Assembly: GCA_023515795.1 (NCBI GenBank)
Contig: JALGPX010000053.1
Coordinates: 238 to 64,237, forward strand
Direction of reading: 5' to 3'
Length of the DNA stretch: 64,000 nucleotides
DNA from: Amoeboaphelidium occidentale
Taxonomy: Eukaryota; Aphelidiomycota; Aphelidea
The position numbers and the translations under genes were made by a program. How positions within the stretch are numbered: the first letter of the stretch is position 1; every line of letters starts with the position of its first letter. Under the pieces are notes generated by a model. It made no database searches. It saw nothing but the letters and a program-made list of their open reading frames with translations, and had not been told where the DNA came from. This document shows, piece after piece, positions 14,623 through 27,327 of this stretch.

Positions 14623-16035
14623 TCAACGTTCATAAACGGCTTTTCCGTTAATAATAGTGGCAGCAATAGGAGGATCAACCATCTCATATATAACATGCCG
14701 CCAGTCGCCGTGATCAAGAATTACTAAGTCAGCGCGCTTTCCGACTTCAATTGAACCATGAGTTTCCGACCTGTTCAAACTAGCAGCAGCATTAATGGTC
14801 GAAGCAACAAGCGCTTCCTTTAATGTCATTCTCATGAGTCCACATGCCAAGTTCATCACAAAAGGCATCGAGAGACAATGTGCGTTTGGATTGAAATCAC
14901 TACCAAGAGCAACAGGAACGCCCGCTTCGATCATTTTCCTTGCAGGCGGAGGCTTAATCCTAAGAACATAAGCAGTGGTTGGAAGTAAGACTCCAAAAAT
15001 ATTCTTCTTTGCCATTGTTTTAATTCCTGCATCAGATATTTCTTCCAAATGCGAAATCGCTCTAGCACCAAGTTCCCCTCCTAATTCAGCAGACGCCATC
15101 GGATGAAGCTCGTCGCCGTGAAAATTGATACTCAAGCCTGCTTCTTTTCCAGCAACTAGAATTCGCCTTGTTTCATCAGTTTCAAAAACGCCCTTCTCAT
15201 GAAACACATCAATATTCTCCACAGATATCTGACCGTCTTTCTTCAATGCGATAAGCTCTGGTATTTGTTCATTGAGAACATTCTTGCATGCATCTGGCAA
15301 AGTCGATCCTATAAATGAGTTTAATCAATTAAAGAAGGACCTTTTGGAATGGAATGAGCTCCTAGAAACGTTGCTGATATGTCCATTGGATGTAATTCGC
15401 GGGCCTAATTCTGTGAGAACCCAAAATGCAGTAAAAATACTTTGTGCAGAACTTTTAACATTTTCATCTCAGTCTCAGCCTCCAGTCCATATCCACTCTT
15501 CGCCTCTATGCATGTTGTTCCTTGCTTGACCATTCTTTCGAGGCGATTAATCAGACCATCCAGAAGTTCCTTCTCTGAACTCTCTTTTGTATGTTTCACT
15601 GTAAAACCAATACCGCCGCCGGCCTTGTGAATGCCCATGTAAGTTGCGCCCTGAATTTTCAATTCGTATTCGTGCACACGGTCGCCACTCCAGACAGGAT
15701 GCGTATGACCATCGATAAAACCCGGCAGAATCGCCTAAACGTTCAACTTTAACTTTAAAAGATCCACCTTCCCCTCTGCATTTATAGTGCGCTCAAATTT
15801 GGCTGATTTGAACCAGTCAAGCTCCGCCAGAACGTCACTCTTCTCAACTGCAGCTATTCTGCCATCCATAGAAACCACGATAGACGCATTTTTAAGGATT
15901 GAGATCTAAAGTAAGACCATGGGATTTGTAATCTACATCATTCATTTCATGGCCGGCCTTAAATTGTTCTTTTTTGCTGCATACTTGCACAACTTGCGCT
16001 GCATTGTGAATCAACAGCAAATAACTCATCTCCAT
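14623..16035 (-). CDS. hutI: Imidazolonepropionase (histidine degradation)
   Basis: Amidohydrolase that converts imidazolone-5-propionate to N-formimino-glutamate. Five exons: 16035-15937, 15905-15768, 15734-15441, 15404-15341 and 15308-14623; introns of 31, 33, 36 and 32 nt. The product is 426 residues, the same length as I recall for human AMDHD1. Metal ligands are visible in FIDGHTHPVW, NFHGDELHP and GSDFNPNAHC; the family motif KAGGGIGFTVKHT and the CGAH-like segment LGAHSIPKG are present. It lies next to AASS on the same strand with about 40 bp between, so two amino acid catabolic genes are neighbours. Histidine degradation through HutI is uncommon in well-studied fungi. Confidence 0.93.
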
Positions 16036-17177
16036 GGGAAAATAACACGCGGTGGCTTCCCGCAGCGATATTAAAGTCGATGAATTTATAGCTTAGATTA
16101 AATCTACGAAAGCTAGACAATTTGAAACATGGATCAGGCCAGAGGAGTTTCAGCGGAGGCTGGCGCCAAAGGCCCGCCCTTCTTTAAAATGCTCACATTT
16201 GAAACAAGGGAAGCAGTGTTTCATTTAAACTGTTCACAATACTTGGAATAGAACAAAAGTGCCATTCTTATATTTATTCCTTTTCTCGGAGCCTTTCGGC
16301 CAATATCTGCTTGATTCTCGAATGCTGATGTTTCAGCAGATTGATCGTTCATGTTTCAACAACAATGAAAAACTTGAGAAATTGCAAGAATACTGTTTGA
16401 AGCATTTAAACATGATGAAATCCATAATTAATTGATGTATAAGCTTGAAATTTAAAAGGTGACACTTTATCATGAAGTGGGACGCACGCACGGTTTANNN
16501 NNNNNNNNNNATGAAAAACTTGAGAAATTGCAAGAAGACTGTTTGAAGTATTTAAACATGATGAAACCCATAATTAATTGATGTATAAGCTTGAAATTTA
16601 AAAGGTGACACTTTATCATGAAGTGGGACGCACGCACGGTTTATTTTATTCGTGTCCCTATGCTTATCGGCATCCCCTTTCGCTACAGCTCCAGGCTCGC
16701 AATCAATTTTATTGGGCTTTTATGCTTTTGAAACCGCTATTTTGAAAATCGCATGTCGCTGTTTCAAGCTGGCTTGATCAAATTACTTCAGCCATGCAAC
16801 GATTATGTAAAATGTGCTTTTGACTAAGTTCTATCAGTTTATCTGTCATTTGGACGGATATCTTTCAGTCGAGAACATGAGACTAGACCCGAGATCATCA
16901 GTATTGGCAAGATTTTCCGACACCTTGTGACAATTCAAGCTTCAGCTCACGTAGAAATAAATCTTCTAATGAATGGTATATGCTGTGAAGTGAGAATGGC
17001 AGCCTGGACACACAGACAAAGTGCACAAGAACAATTAGCTGAATAAAAACGAGCATTAAAGATCTTTTGCCACTTTACTTGCGGACATCAATGCCAATGA
17101 GTCAAAATAGAACGCTATGAAATAGTTAAATCTCCATAGGTTCTGCTAATTGTCTTTTCTGTGTTCTGAAACAGCGA
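16036..17177. other. Largest gene-free stretch, contains a sequencing gap
   Basis: About 1.14 kb between the divergent imidazolonepropionase and dynactin starts. It holds a 13-N gap flanked by a 133-bp direct duplication (annotated separately). Otherwise I see only AT-rich sequence, with no ORF of recognisable family and no tRNA. A stretch at about 16289-16312 resembles the 5' end of U2 snRNA superficially but lacks the branch-site recognition sequence. Confidence 0.6.
16365..16643 (+). repeat. 133-bp direct duplication flanking a 13-N assembly gap
   Basis: Copy 1 is 16365-16497 and copy 2 is 16511-16643; both begin ATGAAAAACTTGAG and end GCACGGTTTA. They differ at about three positions (for example AAGAATACTG against AAGAAGACTG). 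N's fill 16498-16510. Near-identical sequence on both sides of a gap is the sign of two contig ends that overlap but were not merged, more likely than a true tandem repeat. The small differences suggest two alleles. Confidence 0.85.
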
Positions 17178-20100
17178 ATGGCAGATTCAAAAGATTTAAA
17201 TGTTGGTTTAAGAGTGCAAATTCTGGGAAACCTCGTAGGAACTGTTCGCTTCATGGGAGCTACATCTTTCGCAACTGGTAATTTATTGCCTAGTGGTGTG
17301 CTCTTATTGTGAACAGGGAAATGGGTTGGAATTGAGCTGGATGAAAAACAGGGCAAGAATGATGGTTCAGTTCAAGGGAAACGGTACTTTGAATGTAAAG
17401 ACGGCTATGGAATGTTTGTGAGAGCGAGCCAAGTTAAACCACTGGTGGATGGCGCAGCAGATTCCGGCGTGGACACTTCATCCGCTGCTCGACGAACAAC
17501 TATCGCTGGTCAACGAGATATAAAACCAGCAAGTGCAAGTCTGAATGCTTCAAGAAGACCGTCATCTGGAGATACAAGCCGGCGTGAAACTATTGCGGCA
17601 GGGTTGCCTCGAAGAGTTTCATCTAACAAAGATGTTCCGGTGACTACTACAGAAGAGATCACACGTCGTGAAAGTACTTCGTCTTCTGGCCCGTTAGATA
17701 CCGAGAACAAGAGATTATCGATGGCAGTGCAAAATTCGGAGTCCAAAGCGAAACGTTTACAGACACAGTTGGATAGTGTTTCGGAGGAATTTGCGCAAGT
17801 CAAGAGTCACCAGACTGTGCGCATAAGCGAACTTACGAAGGAAATTCATGATTTGAGAATGAAACTGCAAAATGAGGAACGTAGACGCTTGGAATTAGAG
17901 GAGAAATGCGACGAGTTGAATGAGACGGTGGAATTGATAACGCTGGACAAGGAAGTTGCCGAAGAACGTGTCGAGCTGTTGTTGGCTGATTTAAAGGAAA
18001 AAGAGACAGAAATGTTGTCTGTTCCGGAAGAAGAGAGGCAGGGTTCTCATACAGAGTCGACTGATCCTTCGATGGCATCAGCGGAAGTCGAAAAGTTGAA
18101 ACAGGCCATTATAAAACTCAGAGACACGGTAGCCTTCCAAGATAACAAGCTGAAACATAATGAAATCGAATTAAAGAACCTTGAACAACTCAGAGCGGAT
18201 TTGAAGCGCTCACGGGCTGACTTAATGGATAAGGCTGCTGCAATCGAAGATTTGAAAGTACAGATTGATGACTTGAGCAGCAATTCGTACATGGTAGAGA
18301 TGCTCACAGAAAAGAATTTGAAACTAACTCAGGAGAATGAAGATTTGATGGATACCGTTGCCGATTTAGAGGCATTGAAACTGTTGAATGAAGAGCTTGA
18401 GGAGAGTCACTTGGAGACTGAGAACGAGCTTCGACAGGAGATTGAAAACAAGGAACGTGAAGTCTCTGAACTACTTTCTAGAGTTAACGTCTTGGAAAAG
18501 CACCAGCAGGATCAAGAAACTTTGATCGCAAAATACAAAGAAAATGTCACAGTTTCCATAGAAAACTTGACCAAGGAGGCAGAAAAGAGTGGTGCCTTGT
18601 TTGACGAAGAGAAGCAACAAGAGATGCTTGATTTAGCCGCAAAGTTCAACAGTGCTACTCAAAAGTTGACGGAAGCCCAAGAACTAAACAAGATCCTGGA
18701 ACTTGATGTCGAACTCGCTAGGGATGAACTGAACATTTTGAAGCATTACATACCGCAGCAAGTCTATGCTAGTCAGTTGGACATGGTACAATCATACTTG
18801 TCAGTAAGAAGGGTAATTCTCAAGCTTGACTTGTTGCGTCCTCAACTCACAGGGAATTCGAAAGATCTTGTAATTGTCTCAATGATAAGGATCCTTCAAT
18901 GTCAGAAAGAGCATATTGTTACTTGTAATGGAAGACTCAATTACAAACAGTTGGTTGCGGAGTATGACATTCTTGGTAAAAAAGTAGATAGTCTTTTGGT
19001 ATTGTCTCTGGATGAATGTTTCAAGATGCTGTCTTTTGCTCGAGAGATCCTGTCTTTGGAAATGTTTGAGCCTGATTTTGTATCTAATGAGGTTTACAAG
19101 AGCTTTTTATTAGAAGTGTCATCTTATTTGTGGGTTTTGCAAGCTAGCTTGGCTCAAGATGAGTTTGTTCACTGTTTCGATACGATAAAGTCTTTAAGTA
19201 GGAGTATAAATAATTTGATGGCATCATGCAATTCTAGTGAAGCTTTAGTGAAGATGGACGTCAAATCATTATGTTCAACTATCATGAACAGAAATGATGT
19301 AATTTTTGACGTTCTTGGAAACAGCATGTCTTCAAAAACTAAAGATTTCCTCAAAGAAAACTCAGAAGACTTGCGCGATACTCTCTGTATCGATCTTTTG
19401 GAAAATGCTAGACTTGAAGATTTAACAGACCAGAATCGGTATCGCATGCCATGGGAAAAGTTCAAGAATGAATCTGAGAATATGACTCAAAAGCAAGTTT
19501 CACTGGAAAACGAAATTGTGAATCTGAAGGAAGAAGTCACATTAAATCAAAAGCAGTCTCGTGTCAAAGAAGAGTTGTTACAGCAAGCCCAAGTGAAGAT
19601 CGAATTGTTAGAAAAGAAGATGGATATTGCAAGAAAGGAGTCCGCCGTGGTCGACAAGTATGAAGCAATGTATGAGAAATGGAAAAATCAGGAAGCTGTA
19701 TATAAAGAGGCTCTAGACAAGCTACAGAACACTGTTGAAACTCTTAAGCAGCAGAATCAGGCTTCTCTTGCAGATAAGGGCTCTCCCAAGAAAGGCAGCA
19801 CCTCTAATGTTTCCAGCTCTTCAGAAGAAAACAATGTCTCTTCAAGCAAGCTCGATATTCTTCTTCGACACTCTGCAAAGAGCAGACAAAATCAAGTTTG
19901 GTCCAACTTCCTCAGAGAGTTTACAGAGCCAGATCCTTTGACAGAATTTTCAAAGGCGAACTTGTCTAGACCAAAGGAAAATTTGTTTATCAAAGAGGCT
20001 AAGACCGCTGCAAAGGTAAGATCTTGATGTGTTGACTGAAGATTTGTAGGAATTTTTAACTATTGCGGCTTCTTCGTCTATTGTAGACATTGAAGTCGGT

Positions 20101-20376
20101 AACAAGAAGAAATGGAAATCTATTCAAAGCACGCCACGATATAATGCGTTCATGGATACATTTGCTTTGTCGACTTTCGATTCAAAACTAAAGAACATAC
20201 TTGCTAAACTTCAATCCGCAAATGTTGGCAAAGATCAACTTCATAGAAGGAAGACTGACTTCAGGAAGGTTGGCAAACTGAAAATGGGTTCAGCAATATC
20301 TGAGAATCATTGTACTAAGAAGGTTTATATGAGCTACAATGGTTTCAAACATTTGCACAGATCTGTTGTTTACTGA
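17178..20376 (+). CDS. DCTN1: Dynactin p150-Glued subunit
   Basis: Large dynactin subunit linking dynein to microtubules. Three exons: 17178-17277, 17317-20015 and 20050-20376; introns of 39 and 34 nt. The product is about 1041 residues. An N-terminal CAP-Gly domain (about 9-75) contains [10 protein letters not shown] and GKNDGS, the microtubule plus-end binding groove. A Ser/Thr-rich basic linker follows, then a long coiled coil (about 130-440), the conserved dynactin domain starting near [16 protein letters not shown], a second coiled coil (about 745-850) and a polar tail. The last exon stays open to TGA at 20374-20376, but an unrecognised intron inside it cannot be excluded. The RNase P subunit gene begins 14 bp after the stop. 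Confidence 0.92.
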
Positions 20377-20390
20377 ATAGATTTCGCGAC

Positions 20391-20745
20391 ATGACAGGAG
20401 CATCAAACCGTATTAGTTTTCTATACGATATCGCGGCACAACTGGAAATAACAATTTGTAAAGAAAATACCGCTGCTGGATCGAAATTAAAGATAGTGGA
20501 GGAGCATGTTTTACACCAACTCCATTCTACTGCCAAAAGAACGGTATCGCGAACGTAAGCCGAACTTTTAACGCCATTTGACAATTGTTAGATCACCAAA
20601 TATACGGAAAAGCGTGTGCGGACAATGCGGAAAACTATTGATACCCGGTATGAATTGTAAGTGGCGTTTGGAGCGGAAGAAAGCTCGAGTGCGAAAGGTC
20701 AGGAACTGCGATGATTGCGTGAACTTGAACAAAGTAAAGCAGTGA
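20391..20745 (+). CDS. RPR2: RNase P/MRP subunit RPR2/RPP21 (zinc ribbon)
   Basis: Two exons, 20391-20554 and 20592-20745, with a 37-nt intron; the product is only 105 residues. The first half is helical (RISFLYDIAAQLE, VLHQLHSTAKRTVSRTSPNI). The second half is the Rpr2/Rpp21 zinc ribbon: two cysteines in SVCGQCGKLLIPGMNCKW and two more in VRNCDDCVNL. This subunit binds zinc and helps RNase P mature tRNA 5' ends. It follows dynactin p150 on the same strand with 14 bp between the stop and this ATG, so its promoter must lie inside the dynactin 3' exon, or the two are co-transcribed. Confidence 0.85.
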
Positions 20746-20780
20746 CTGTAGCGTTTCAATAGATTTGTTTGTAGTATGCT

Positions 20781-20841
20781 TTATTGGGGAGGCATGTAAT
20801 TAGGATCCTGATATTTTTGCTGTTGATTCTGATGCTGTTGC

Positions 20842-20878
<37 letters not shown>

Positions 20879-23539
20879 GCTGCATGCGAACTAACTGAAG
20901 ATTGATTTGGCTTGTTGATAAATTCGGATGTTGACGCGCTAAACCTGCCAACATCGCCTGTTGCATACCAAGGCGAGAAGCCTGCGCATTCGAGTCTTGG
21001 GCATTGCTAGGAAACGCATTTGGAGGTAAACTCAGCCGCATGTTTGCAGTACTCATCTGTTTCATCGCAGCTGCTTGTTGAAACGCATTTGAGGATTGAC
21101 TTGACATCAAATTCTGCAGCATATTAGGTTGCATTACAGGGTTTCCTTGTTGTGACACTCTTGCTTGGTTTGTCATGGGTGCGAATACCACATTCGGGTT
21201 AATTGTTGTCTGTGGTGGATTTGACGTAGGCCGTATTATACCTTGTTGCCCCATAAGCTTCTGTGGTTGCTGCTGCGACATCATCTGTGCCAAATCCATA
21301 GAAATATTCTGATTACCATGTGTATTTTGGGGCATTTGTTGTTGTGCTTGGAGCTTTCGTTTCTTCATTTCTGCCATTAACTGATTGTAAATGCCTTTAT
21401 AAGGTTCTGGGACTTGATCGTATTCCAGTTTCAATAGCTGCCGTATCACATCGACTACGAATAAATTAACTTTAAATAAGTTAAAATTACATTGAGCACT
21501 CTGAGGAGGTCGCATATTCATCGGGAAATTGCCAGGAGAAACACCAAGAGATTGACCTAGATGGGAACCACTCAACGAAGCTGCACTTGCACCAAACTGC
21601 TTATCTAAAGGACTCTGTGATACAGGAGCAGATGAAGATCCTGGTGCCTGTTTGCTAAGTTGCTGTTCTACATTTTGAAGTCTTTGATGAATGAGATTGT
21701 TCTGAATTCCTGCTTGTCGAACCACCATGGGATTATCGGATTGTGACGTTTGAAGGTTTGATAACATTGCCTGTAAATCAGAGGCATTATTCAAAGAACC
21801 AGGAACATCAATTTTAGGTCCCGGTAAAACTCCAGTTTGTTTGGACAATTGTTGTAAGAGCATCGTTGCATCATGTGAAGGATTTATCTGATTCTGTGAC
21901 ATAAAAGGCTGAGAAGCGTGTGAGGTGCCTTTTCCCTTGGCTGTGAGAGAGTTTTGATTAAGAACCGAAGAATCCACGGGAGTCTTGACATCACTCACTA
22001 ATTGGTGCTGCTCACATTTTGTGTAATAATTCAATAGACTTCTAATGTACTGATCTACCGTTGCAACATCTTCTAATTTAAACTTCATGTTCCTTCCGTT
22101 GATTGAAGTGTCTTGTACTGTTCCGTATTTGAAATTGACTTCGAACGAACCCGAGTTGAATATGTAGATGGTTATCGTGGTGTATATCGTAACGTCTGAG
22201 CCTTTGAGTTTCTTTGTAAATTTGAGCGTTCTAACAAGCTGTTTTCCTTCTAGTGCAGTTTGGTTTGCAGTCTCGCCGTTCATCGAAACAGAAGGTGCAG
22301 CACTTCGGGCACTATTATTCGCCCGCCACTCTTCAACGAAGGAAACTTTTTCGAAAGTAGCGTGAACTTCTCTCTTATCGTCTCCTGGAATCATGTTGAA
22401 AAGAACATCTTGTACAGAGCCGTCGTGGGAATCATTTTTGCCTCTGTCCGTTATGCTTGAGTGTTTCTTTTTCACTCTCTTGTTGAATTTCAGCCGGTTA
22501 TACTCTATAACGCTTGCAACTCGACCAACCTGCGGTGATGGATCCAAGCATAACTTGTCTTGTGTTGCCAACTTGAAAATTAGAAACGCTAATGATAATA
22601 CTTACTAAAATCTTTGACTCCATTTCTAGGAGATCCAAATCCGAAACCATCCCTTCATTTTTTGACCTTATATTATCTATATCCCTGAGTAAAGAAGACG
22701 ATGTAGGCTTCAAAAAGACTCGATACACATCATAATGCTGAGGAGCTGCTGAGAAAGTTGCATCAAGTGGTGTGCTCACATGAGCTGCAAATGATGATGT
22801 TCGAACATGACTTCTTCTATCGTGAACTTCAACAACTATACCACCATCATAAAAAGTACAAGAAGACTCGTCAAGAAGGTCCATGACCTCTGGAACAAGG
22901 ACTTCATCGCTGATATACTGCAAGAACCGTTTCATGGGACCGTGATAACCAAGAACTTCATCGTAGCCGCTTATCTTGAAATGTGATGGATTAAGATAAA
23001 CAGTTAGAGATATTTTCAAGTCTTTCAATTTGTCCAAAGTCCTGCCTCGACTGAATCGTTTGTCTACAACGGTTTTAGACACAATTATGATACCGCGATA
23101 AATACCCTTCAAAATCTCCCTCGCCTGATATTCCGCAAGTTTCTTTTTAAGGCCGCTTTGTCCTGTTATAATCTTACTATTCTACATGAGCGGAATAATT
23201 ATGTTTGATGAAGTAAAGTGCAAAGTACTCTTGATCGATGCCGTATTAAATGATAGTGAACCTTTTGGCTTGCGTCAATTGTTGTCCCAACCTGAGCAGC
23301 CGTAGATTCTTTAACAGGCGTATTTAGTAACGATTCAATATATTTCGAGAGTCCATGATAAGCGGTGTCGCTTGGATTTGAGATTTGCTGCTGAAGCTGT
23401 TCCTTCTGCAGCTGCTGATTATCCAAATTACCACCGTCATCTCCATGACCATCGGGCTTTGATATTGCCCAAGCTATAATTGCTCAGCTAAGGAAGGCTT
23501 TAAATGATAACCTGGTAGATTCGACGATAATTGTTCCAT
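20781..23539 (-). CDS. SPT20: SAGA subunit SPT20
   Basis: Structural subunit of the SAGA transcription coactivator. Five exons: 23539-23512, 23473-23262, 23181-22606, 22571-21491 and 21454-20781; introns of 38, 80, 34 and 36 nt. The product is about 856 residues. The N-terminal Spt20 domain is marked by TFYDGGIVVEVHDRRSH, a YRVFLKPTSSSLLRDI block, and LATQDKLCLDPSPQVGRV, which forms across a splice junction. The C-terminal third is Gln-rich and ends in a tract of about 18 uninterrupted glutamines. The 36-nt intron (21455-21490) has no stop and is a multiple of three, so retention would insert 12 residues. The first 28-nt coding exon is inferred from splice signals. Confidence 0.85.
20835..20882 (-). 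repeat. CAA microsatellite coding polyglutamine in SPT20
   Basis: A nearly pure CAA run on the coding strand (TTG on +), encoding the C-terminal Gln tract of SPT20. Codons are almost all CAA rather than a CAG/CAA mix, so replication slippage should make the length variable between strains. Confidence 0.9.
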
Positions 23540-23960
23540 CTGTGTCTGTTTCAAGAAAAATATCGAGAGACTGTAAAAGCACGACAGCCTTCAGCGCAAA
23601 GCACGGTAGGGTCTATTTTGGAACATATCAGAATGAATAGATCACGATAGCCCTTATAACTTATTGCAAGATCTCGTTGAAGGCACTTGATTTATCGCTG
23701 GCAATGTGCCGTAATAGTCGCAGCAAGATAAACTATTTCAAATATCACGTTGAGATCTTAATTCATAATATATCTAACTATAAATCTACAAATTCTCGAT
23801 GGCCTAAGATATGGTGTGGATATTTTTAGCTCAGTTTCAGAACGTCTGGTCGCAAGATTGTTTCCTGTTAATCAGTGGCAACGTCCCAATGGAAAAGATC
23901 CAGCAGCTCTTCAAAGTAATTTCCGATATACGGCATTGAATAGCTTAACATACTCAGTCC

Positions 23961-25075
23961 ATGCCGACGAGCACAGTTGGAAAGGCCACTTTGATCTGTG
24001 TGGTAGTGGAGATGATTGTTATCGTTGCTCTTGAGAGTGTTATAGCCTCTATCTTTTTGCCCTTGAGCTCTGTGCTCAAAGGCACTCCAGCTGAGGGAAT
24101 CCCTGTGTACTTATTTATATTCCTTATGTCACAGCTGTTTCAGGTTGTATTAGTCTTTGATGCGGTAAATCATGGCTTTTGACGTCGCATGCTTAACGTT
24201 TGCAATTGAAGGTTCTACATCAAAATACTATTCAGATCATCGGATTTGTCTTGTTCAATGCCTGTTGCTTTGCGTATTCGATATTTCAGTATAATCAGTT
24301 GTCAGATGTGTATCTGAAGGCTGCAGACTTTCCGGAACTTCAGAAGGCTCTGACTAATGCGCCCAGTATCGCACCGCTACTGATCTCGATCATAGCCATT
24401 ATCGGTGTCTTTCAGTTGATCTATTGTTACTTGGCATATAAGTTATATTTGGAGTTTGGATGGAAAATCTACAAGAAGATTGGAGCTGATCCTGAAATGA
24501 AGAGTAATTTGGGACGATGTTGATGATACTGACTTCTTTAGACATGTACAGAACGTATCAGATCTTTCTTATGATTCTCAAGTTGGACTTCTTTTTCTTC
24601 TTTTCCTTCTCTATTCAATTCTTGGTTCTGGTGCTGAATCCGAACGATCCAGAATTTGGCCTGACGATCTTTGCTATATTTGCTACGGTCGCAGTTATCG
24701 CTTTAGCCGTTTATGGTGTAAGGCGGGAAAATGTCGCAGTTATGAGTTCTTTCATTTTTGCTTGTCTCTTAACAATCGCTTATTTTCTGTTCAAGATTAT
24801 CAGAATGTACGAGCCATCCCAAGAAATCAAGTACAAATTCTCAAGGAGATTCTTGACCTTCTTTGGTAAGTTGATCTTCGATTTGTTTAAATTGTTTCGT
24901 AGCTGTTCTGAGTTTACTTGCCGTGATATTTACATTGATAGTTGCAATAATGTGCTTCAAGAATTTTGGAAAGGGTCTGAAGCAGCATATATGCGGTACC
25001 AATGAGAATAACAATCCAGAGAATGGAGTGCAAATGTCCAATAAGGAGGATAGAAAGATGAGCCTGGGAGATTAA
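23961..25075 (+). CDS. UPF0658-family Golgi membrane protein
   Basis: Polytopic membrane protein of at least 330 residues with about seven membrane spans. Exons 23961-24164, 24212-24503, 24542-24865 and 24903-25075; introns of 47, 38 and 37 nt. Segments such as IIGFVLFNACCFAYSIFQY, FFFFFSFSIQFLVLVLN, YGVRRENVAVMSSF and YFLFKIIRMYE match the family of S. pombe SPAC1952.10c (UPF0658, Golgi), which I know only from fungi. Function is unknown. An upstream coding exon is possible: an ORF from ATG 23811 to 23915, then a 42-nt GT-AG intron ending at 23957, would add 36 residues in frame. The short acidic and Asn-rich C terminus is cytosolic or lumenal. Confidence 0.75.
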
Positions 25076-25257
25076 AGACAATTCAAAAATAAACGTATAT
25101 TCAATGGTTACAACGGTAGAGGTGCCCTTGTAGCCCTCTAATGAAATAAATTTTATGCATTGTGAGTATAAAAATGCGTTAAATAGAGGTTTCGCGAGGA
25201 AATCTATTTTTAGCAGAGGTTTCAGCAATACGCTAGCAACAGCTTTTCCTGTGCAGA

Positions 25258-27300
25258 ATGAGCAGCATTTATCCTACTCTTGATGATAATGAGGTGCAAA
25301 AGACCAATAATGCGCCTGAGAAGCAAAACGCTGAAGTTATGAAGGTTCCGGAATACAAAAGTGAACCTGGTCCTCAAGAAGGAAGAAGATGCAGAGATGT
25401 GATCATGTTGATATTGTTCGTAATTAGTTGGATAGGTATGATCATAGTTGCCTCGTTGGCTATTCAAGAAGGAAACGTAGATCGTTTGAGATATGGTAAC
25501 GATTCTGAAGGAAACTTGTGTGGTGTGTTCAATCAAGGCGGAAGAGATTTGAAAGATGCAAAGTATCAATACTTGTTTGATCCTACAGATCCGTATTCTT
25601 ACAGAAAGTGTGTTTCATCTTGCCCAAACACCACTTTTGATGTAATCTGTCCTTACGATGTTCCTGTACCAAACATCTCATCTGGTAACTTGTCTATGAT
25701 TGAGACCTTGCAACAGTTGAACGAATTGAGAACGAAGAACTGTACTTTCACATATGCTTCGTTCCCATTGATGTTCCGTTGTATTCCTGACATATCAAAG
25801 TTGAACTACACCGTGTCTGAATCAAACAAGACTGCGATCAAGAACACCATTGGTATGGTTCAGAAGTCCGGAAACGTAGCAGAGGAGATATTTAGTGATG
25901 TTTATGATAGTTGGTCAACTATATTAGTGTAAGATTAATGGCTTATTTGATTAACGTTTAGTTGCACGGCAATTGCTTTTGGTCTTTCTTTCGTATGGTT
26001 GTATGCGATTCAGTTGTTTGCCAGAGTCATGGTATGGATCACTCTGGGTTTAGTCAACATTTTGAGTATCGCATTCACTGCATATATATTCTCTTTATGG
26101 TCTGGATACAAAACTGAAAATGCAGTAACCGCTGAAACCGCCTCTGTTGATACAGCAAATTACAATGAGCAAATGTTATTAGCACTTAGCATCATCATGG
26201 CTGTTATCACAGTTGGCATTATGTTGTTGACGATTGCTTTGAGAAGCAGAATCAATCTAGCCATCGAGATAATCGAAGAGACCGCAAAGGCTTTGAGAAA
26301 GATGCCAATGATCTTTATCTTGCCTATTGTGAAGTATGTTCTTATTGTTGGCTTGGCTGCTTGGACCATCTACATTTGGATTATGTTGGCTACCTCTGGC
26401 TCTAACGTCACGAGCAAAGTTCAAGTTTACGCAAACTCCACTGCAGGACAAGACTTTGAACCAAACACAGTTTTCAACTATTTGACTATTTATCAGGCTT
26501 TCTGGTTCTTCTGGTCTTATAACTTTTTGTTAGCAATCGCTCAATGTTCCATTGCGGGATCCGTTGCTGCATGGTATTGGACCATGGATAAGTCTAAGAT
26601 GGCACCTAGACCTGTTATGACTGCTTTATGGAGAACATTAAGGTATCATTTGGGATCTATGGCTTTTGGTTCTTTGATTATTGCGATAATCCAGACTATA
26701 AGAGCTGTCCTGACTTACATGCAGTATCAGTTGAAGAGAAGTAAGGAAAACAAGTTTGCTCAGTATTTACTCTCTTGTTTGCAATGCTGCTTCTTGTGTT
26801 TGGAAAGATTTTTGAAGTTCATAAACAAGAATGCTTACATTGAAATTGCTGTGTATGGCTATAGTTTCTGTGAAGCAAGTAAGGTCGCTTTCACTCTTCT
26901 TGTCAGAAATGCAGTCAGGTAACAATTCGAGTTTGCGATTCTAATTTTTAGAGTTATGGTTGTTGACAAGGTGAGTGATTTCTTGTTTTTCCTGGCTAAA
27001 ATCGCAATTACTGTCTCGACCACAATGATCGGTGCTGCCATGCTTCAGAACCCAATAGGATCCGAAGGAACATCAACCGCAGGAAGATTTTGGGCAGTTC
27101 CTTTGGCATTGATCGCTTTATTCTCATACGTTATCGCTTCTGTATTTACTTCTGTTTTTGATATGGCTGTCCAAACTATCTTCTTGTGTTTTTGCGAGGA
27201 CTCAGAAAGAAACGACGGTTCTTCTGCAAAACCATATTACATGGATGACGACTTGAAAAAGTTTGTTAACAAGAATCAGAAGGAGGCTCCAAAAATGTAA
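25258..27300 (+). CDS. PNS1: Choline-transporter-like protein (SLC44/Pns1 family)
   Basis: Three exons: 25258-25928, 25962-26918 and 26952-27300; two introns of 33 nt. The product is 658 residues with about ten membrane spans. A cytosolic N terminus is followed by TM1, a large lumenal loop of about 130 residues with Cys and N-glycosylation sites (NTT, NISS, NCT), then a cluster of spans. The C-terminal signature YSFCEASKVAFTLLVRNAVR is the SLC44 hallmark. Animal CTL1 moves choline and ethanolamine; fungal Pns1 is poorly understood, so the substrate is inference. Long TM exons are cut exactly at the signature block by tiny introns. Confidence 0.9.
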
Positions 27301-27327
27301 TGGTTTTGTAAAATAGAAGGTTTATGT

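Noticed and set aside
16280-16330. U2 snRNA-like stretch (TCTCGG...CCTTTCGGCC...ATCTGC)
   Set aside because: Order of short blocks recalls the U2 5' end but the invariant GTAGTA branch-site recognition sequence and the Sm site are absent.
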